From the IMG/VR virus record IMGVR_UViG_3300044637_003149, positions 1-22,279 of that record: DNA of 22,279 nucleotides; one strand, given 5' to 3'. The stretch comes from a virus. A program made the position numbers and the translations under genes. Positions 20,008 to 22,279 of the stretch are shown here, one piece after another (positions within the stretch are counted from its first letter, which is position 1; every line of letters starts with the position of its first letter). The notes beneath the pieces were generated by a model. The model saw only the letters and a program-made list of their open reading frames with translations. It was not told the origin of the DNA and made no database searches.

Positions 20008-20496
20008 TCACCGAAGCGAAGTCCCCGAAAAATCACCACGCATAGCCACATTTCGGGGTTCAGCAGACCCGCAGGAAAAAGGGCTAGGGAGTACCTTTTG
20101 ATTCTCAAAGAGATTCAATTGCCCCAGTGACAAATCCTTCAAGATCTCTTTCACACGGCGAGGGGTGATCTTCATTTGATGAGCAATAGACGCATCAGAG
20201 TAGCCCAGTAAAGCCAAGATGCCCACATTGTGTCGCTTGATTATCATCTCTACTCGCTTCTGCTGGCTGATGTCAACCAGTTCAGAGGCGTATAATTCGC
20301 ATAAGCTGTTTGCCAGTTCTGCTCCTAGTATTTTAACCAAGCGGTCGTAAGCCTTCCCCTTCTTTTTCTTGGGAAAGTAAATCTTTCGCAAGTCTGAAAA
20401 CTCCTTGGCAAGAGCATACGCCCTTTGCTTGCCAACCATTTCGGCAATACCAGCTAGCTCCCCAGTCAGCTCAAGCTTTTCAAAAATATCACTCAC
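20008..20496 (-). CDS. Mor/C-family transcription activator-like protein
   Basis: This 162-residue protein has the Mor-family layout: ELAGIAEMVGKQRAYALAKE (13-32), LRKIYFPKK (36-44), RLVKILGAELANSLCELYAS (52-71) and a C-terminal helix-turn-helix (99-121: YSDASIAHQMKITPRRVKEI). In phage Mu, Mor and C switch on middle and late genes by binding upstream of promoters. Its start is GTG at 20496 with GGAGG 9 nt upstream, overlapping the previous gene by 8 bp. It lies directly before the terminase, where a late activator is expected. The last 30 residues look like an added tail, and an 8-bp inverted repeat (20023-20058) lies in that DNA. Confidence 0.65.
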   Translation of the reverse strand: MSDIFEKLELTGELAGIAEMVGKQRAYALAKEFSDLRKIYFPKKKKGKAYDRLVKILGAELANSLCELYASELVDISQQKRVEMIIKRHNVGILALLGYSDASIAHQMKITPRRVKEILKDLSLGQLNLFENQKVLPSPFSCGSAEPRNVAMRGDFSGTSLR

Positions 20497-20785
20497 TTGG
20501 ACTCACCTCCATCGATTGATCACGGCGTGCAAAGGCATACGCCTTGGCTCTCACGACGGATTGCATTAGCTGACGAGTTTTGGGAGCCTCTTCAGGATGC
20601 TCCTTAAAGTAGTCTAAAGCCTCTTGAATGTTGGCTTTGCTAAGCTTAACCGCAGGTAGATTTAGGGGCTTTAATGGCTTAGCTGTTCCGATTGTTGCTG
20701 GCATGGTATTTTTCTTTCTTTCGCTTGGCTTGATTGCTTTTTTAACTTCTTTCGTTGTCGGCTTAAAGTAGTTTTTCTCGCTCAT
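20489..20785 (-). CDS. Unknown basic small protein
   Basis: This 98-residue protein has a Lys/Pro-rich, probably disordered first half (MSEKNYFKPTTKEVKKAIKP). The helical second half (KANIQEALDYFKEHPEEAPK, then AKAYAFARRDQ) looks more ordered. The ATG at 20785 has AAAGGG 9 nt upstream. It ends in MEVSPSE, and its last codons carry the ribosome site of the Mor-like gene, so the two are translationally coupled. Function not recognised; a regulator partner is possible. Confidence 0.5.
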   Translation of the reverse strand: MSEKNYFKPTTKEVKKAIKPSERKKNTMPATIGTAKPLKPLNLPAVKLSKANIQEALDYFKEHPEEAPKTRQLMQSVVRAKAYAFARRDQSMEVSPSE

Positions 20786-20797
20786 GTTTTCAACCCT

Positions 20798-21760
20798 TTA
20801 CTTGCGTTGTGCCTTGTTTTCAGGGGGAAGCCACTCCTTCCAGTTTTGCCTGAAGGCTCCAAGCAAAAAGGCTTTGAGCGATCGGACGCTTCCCAAATCT
20901 TTCTTGAACAAGCCGTCAACCGCTCGCTTCAAGCAATCGGATCGGACTTGTCGCTCGTCGAAATGGACGTAATCGGCGTGATTCACGCCTTTGGCTTGCC
21001 ATATCGTGATTTTGGCAAGCGTGTTCCCAAACTCCCCCAAATCCACGGCTTTCCCTTTGCAAGCCCTGCCCAAATACTCGTTTGCCTGAAGAAAAAACGT
21101 CTTCTGCCCTTCTTCGCTCAATTCTTTGAGCAAGTCCGTCGCCCGAGCAGGCTTGCCCTGCTCTTTGAAAAAAAGTTCGCTTGATGCCACTGGTGGGTTT
21201 TTCTTTTTTTGTGAACTTTTTTTAAATGATTCTGATTCTGATTCTGATTGCTTAAGCGTCACTTCAAGCATTGCTTGAGCATCACTTGAAGCAGTGCTTG
21301 CGTTTTCCGCTCGCTTTTTACCCCCCTTTGAACCAGCCTTAATCCGCTTAGCTTCTTTGTCTCGGTACTTGTCAAGTTCTTTTTTTAAACGTGTGTTTTC
21401 CCAAAATAAATCGAGGGTGTTCAAAAGTTTTTTAGAATTATTTTCTGAACATTTTTCATTAATTTGATCAACATTTGACGAACATTTGACGTTTAAATCA
21501 AAAAGATTAAAGTTTTGAACAGGCTCCCCCGATTGTTGAACAGGCTTAAAAAATGATGTCAGAATAAATAAAACATCTTCTTTCTGCTTCTTTGTGTAGG
21601 CTTCGACGATCTTACAGGCACGTTTGAAATCAATGGGGGACTCTGTGTCCCACTGGTCGACGAGTAGTAGCATATAGGCTCCGTGTTGCCACGTGGTGAG
21701 GCGGTGGCGAGTGTCTTTGAGGTAATCCCCTGTGTAAAATGGCATGTAGGCTTTCGGCAT
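20798..21760 (-). CDS. DUF1376-domain phage replication protein
   Basis: This 320-residue protein has the DUF1376 domain at its start (MPKAYMPFYTGDYLKDTRHR, then LTTWQHGAYMLLLVDQW, about residues 1-70). Such proteins take the place of lambda O in many prophages. A helical charged part (105-150) and a Ser/Glu/Lys-rich linker (155-195, with SESESE) lead to a C-terminal domain (200-310: LFFKEQGKPARATDLLKELS, LKAFLLGAFRQNWKEWLPP). The ATG at 21760 has AGGAGA 6 nt upstream. The linker is encoded by tandem repeats that may act as the replication origin. Confidence 0.75.
   Translation of the reverse strand: MPKAYMPFYTGDYLKDTRHRLTTWQHGAYMLLLVDQWDTESPIDFKRACKIVEAYTKKQKEDVLFILTSFFKPVQQSGEPVQNFNLFDLNVKCSSNVDQINEKCSENNSKKLLNTLDLFWENTRLKKELDKYRDKEAKRIKAGSKGGKKRAENASTASSDAQAMLEVTLKQSESESESFKKSSQKKKNPPVASSELFFKEQGKPARATDLLKELSEEGQKTFFLQANEYLGRACKGKAVDLGEFGNTLAKITIWQAKGVNHADYVHFDERQVRSDCLKRAVDGLFKKDLGSVRSLKAFLLGAFRQNWKEWLPPENKAQRK
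21195..21302. other. Iteron-like repeats beside an AT-rich tract, candidate replication origin
   Basis: Inside the DUF1376 gene, 21250-21272 and 21273-21295 are 23-bp tandem units matching at 19 of 23 positions (each starts GCTT-A/G-AGC), with a partial third unit at 21296-21302. Next to them are three GATTCT hexamers (21228-21245) and an AT-rich stretch (21195-21230). Phage lambda has its origin iterons inside gene O in the same way. The alternative is simply a low-complexity linker. Confidence 0.4.
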
Positions 21761-21797
21761 GATTCTCTCCTTTCATGCTCCCCAAGAGACGCATACC

Positions 21798-22034
21798 TTA
21801 ATGGTTTGCGTCTCTGCTTTCTTTTAACGGTAGTGTTGGAACAAAAAGCTTAGGCGGACGCAGACTAGCAAGCGTCGCATAATAAAAGGCTTTTTCTTCT
21901 TCGCTCAATTCAGGCAGCGGATGGCAAAAGTTCGGATAGTCGGAGTGTCCATCTAAGACCGTTTTCCACCGTTTCAAGTCATCTCGAACTTGAGACTTAA
22001 TCATCCACTGGCGATGTCTTGGGAGTTCGTGCAT
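21798..22034 (-). CDS. Unknown small protein
   Basis: This 78-residue protein begins MHELPRHRQWMIKSQVRDDL. It has a basic helical start, a His/Pro/Cys-containing middle (HSDYPNFCHPLPELSEEEKA) and a Pro-rich end (PPKLFVPTLPLKESRD). The ATG at 22034 overlaps the stop of the upstream gene (TAATG). No family recognised. Position before the replication gene suggests an early gene. Confidence 0.45.
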   Translation of the reverse strand: MHELPRHRQWMIKSQVRDDLKRWKTVLDGHSDYPNFCHPLPELSEEEKAFYYATLASLRPPKLFVPTLPLKESRDANH

Positions 22035-22279
22035 TATAAGCCCCCCACTGTCGCTAATTGAACCGATAATGCAAAACGTTGGAGTCTGTATTTATTCATA
22101 AGGGCTTTAGACTCGTCCAACTCTTGCTGAAGGCCTTTGATGTCTTCAATCATTCCTTTTTGGTCTTGGTGCAATTGCAGGATCATCGACTCGGCTTGTT
22201 TTAAATCCTCAATCAATTTGAGGGTTTTAGGCGTTGGGTTTGGCAGATAAAAAGCATCTGCATTCATTGAATTAGACAT
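22034..22279 (-). CDS. Coiled-coil small protein, start at window edge
   Basis: The 81 residues visible begin with Met encoded by the last three bases of the window, so a longer N-terminus cannot be excluded. Residues 17-62 are heptad-rich (LKLIEDLKQAESMILQLHQD, then IKGLQQELDESKALM), a clear coiled coil, followed by a short hydrophobic end (FALSVQLATVGGL). No family recognised; small coiled-coil early proteins are common in phage early operons. Confidence 0.5.
   Translation of the reverse strand: MSNSMNADAFYLPNPTPKTLKLIEDLKQAESMILQLHQDQKGMIEDIKGLQQELDESKALMNKYRLQRFALSVQLATVGGL

Noticed and set aside
20023-20058. Inverted repeat as a terminator of the Mor-like gene
   Set aside because: It lies inside the coding region with a 20-nt loop and no T tract after it.
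20807-21184. 125-residue plus-strand frame
   Set aside because: Antisense shadow of the DUF1376 replication gene, which has the clear ribosome site and domain match.
1-22279. tRNA genes, rRNA genes, insertion sequences or CRISPR arrays
   Set aside because: I saw no cloverleaf-like segment, transposase, terminal inverted repeats or regular spacer array; this was judged by eye only.

Overview
The window is part of a temperate phage or prophage from a Gram-negative bacterium, probably a proteobacterium. The evidence is a contractile-tail gene set of P2/Mu type, a lambda-type (GpA/Nu1) terminase, a Mor-like transcription activator and a HicAB module. Every gene I can support lies on the minus strand, so transcription runs from 22279 down to 1. 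Genes are tightly packed, with AGGAGG-like ribosome sites and many TAATG/ATGA overlaps. I cannot name the host genus from sequence alone.

Layout in transcription order. (1) 22279-20008: two small unknown genes, a DUF1376 replication protein with iteron-like repeats inside it (candidate origin), an unknown gene, and a Mor/C-family activator. (2) 19942-15911: small and large terminase subunits, then two small unknown genes and a DUF2303 (YfdQ-like) gene, ending at a hairpin. (3) 15858-12416: a train of small accessory genes (two or three membrane peptides, an ASCH-domain protein, several unknowns) ending in a LuxR-type regulator. (4) 12346-11636: an AT-rich unknown gene with its own promoter, which overlaps a perfect 24-bp palindrome. 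(5) 11513-9579: tape measure protein. (6) 9546-7446: an accessory cassette inserted in the tail cluster. It has a promoter and repeat-rich leader, an unknown gene, a stand-alone copy of the terminase nuclease domain lacking one catalytic Asp, a terminator, and hicAB with a promoter/operator. (7) 7372-3827: tail genes U, X and D, then joining-, Z- and gp37-like genes, then the spike V. (8) After a terminator, 3687-885: baseplate W, J and I and the tail fibre. (9) 873-1: an unknown gene, a holin-like gene and the start of an amidase endolysin.

Three things stand out. First, the nuclease-dead terminase paralogue, which looks like a domain-level duplicate turned into a regulator, decoy or interference factor. 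Second, an 11-bp sequence (TTTCTTGGGCA on the plus strand, with conserved flanks) that recurs just upstream of three late transcription units and once in the terminase 3' end; with the Mor-like activator it suggests a late-gene regulon. Third, no portal, protease, capsid, sheath or tube gene is present between the terminase and the endolysin, and the tail blocks are in an unusual order. These genes may lie outside the window, or the element may be a defective, satellite-like or tail-only particle. The window cannot decide this.
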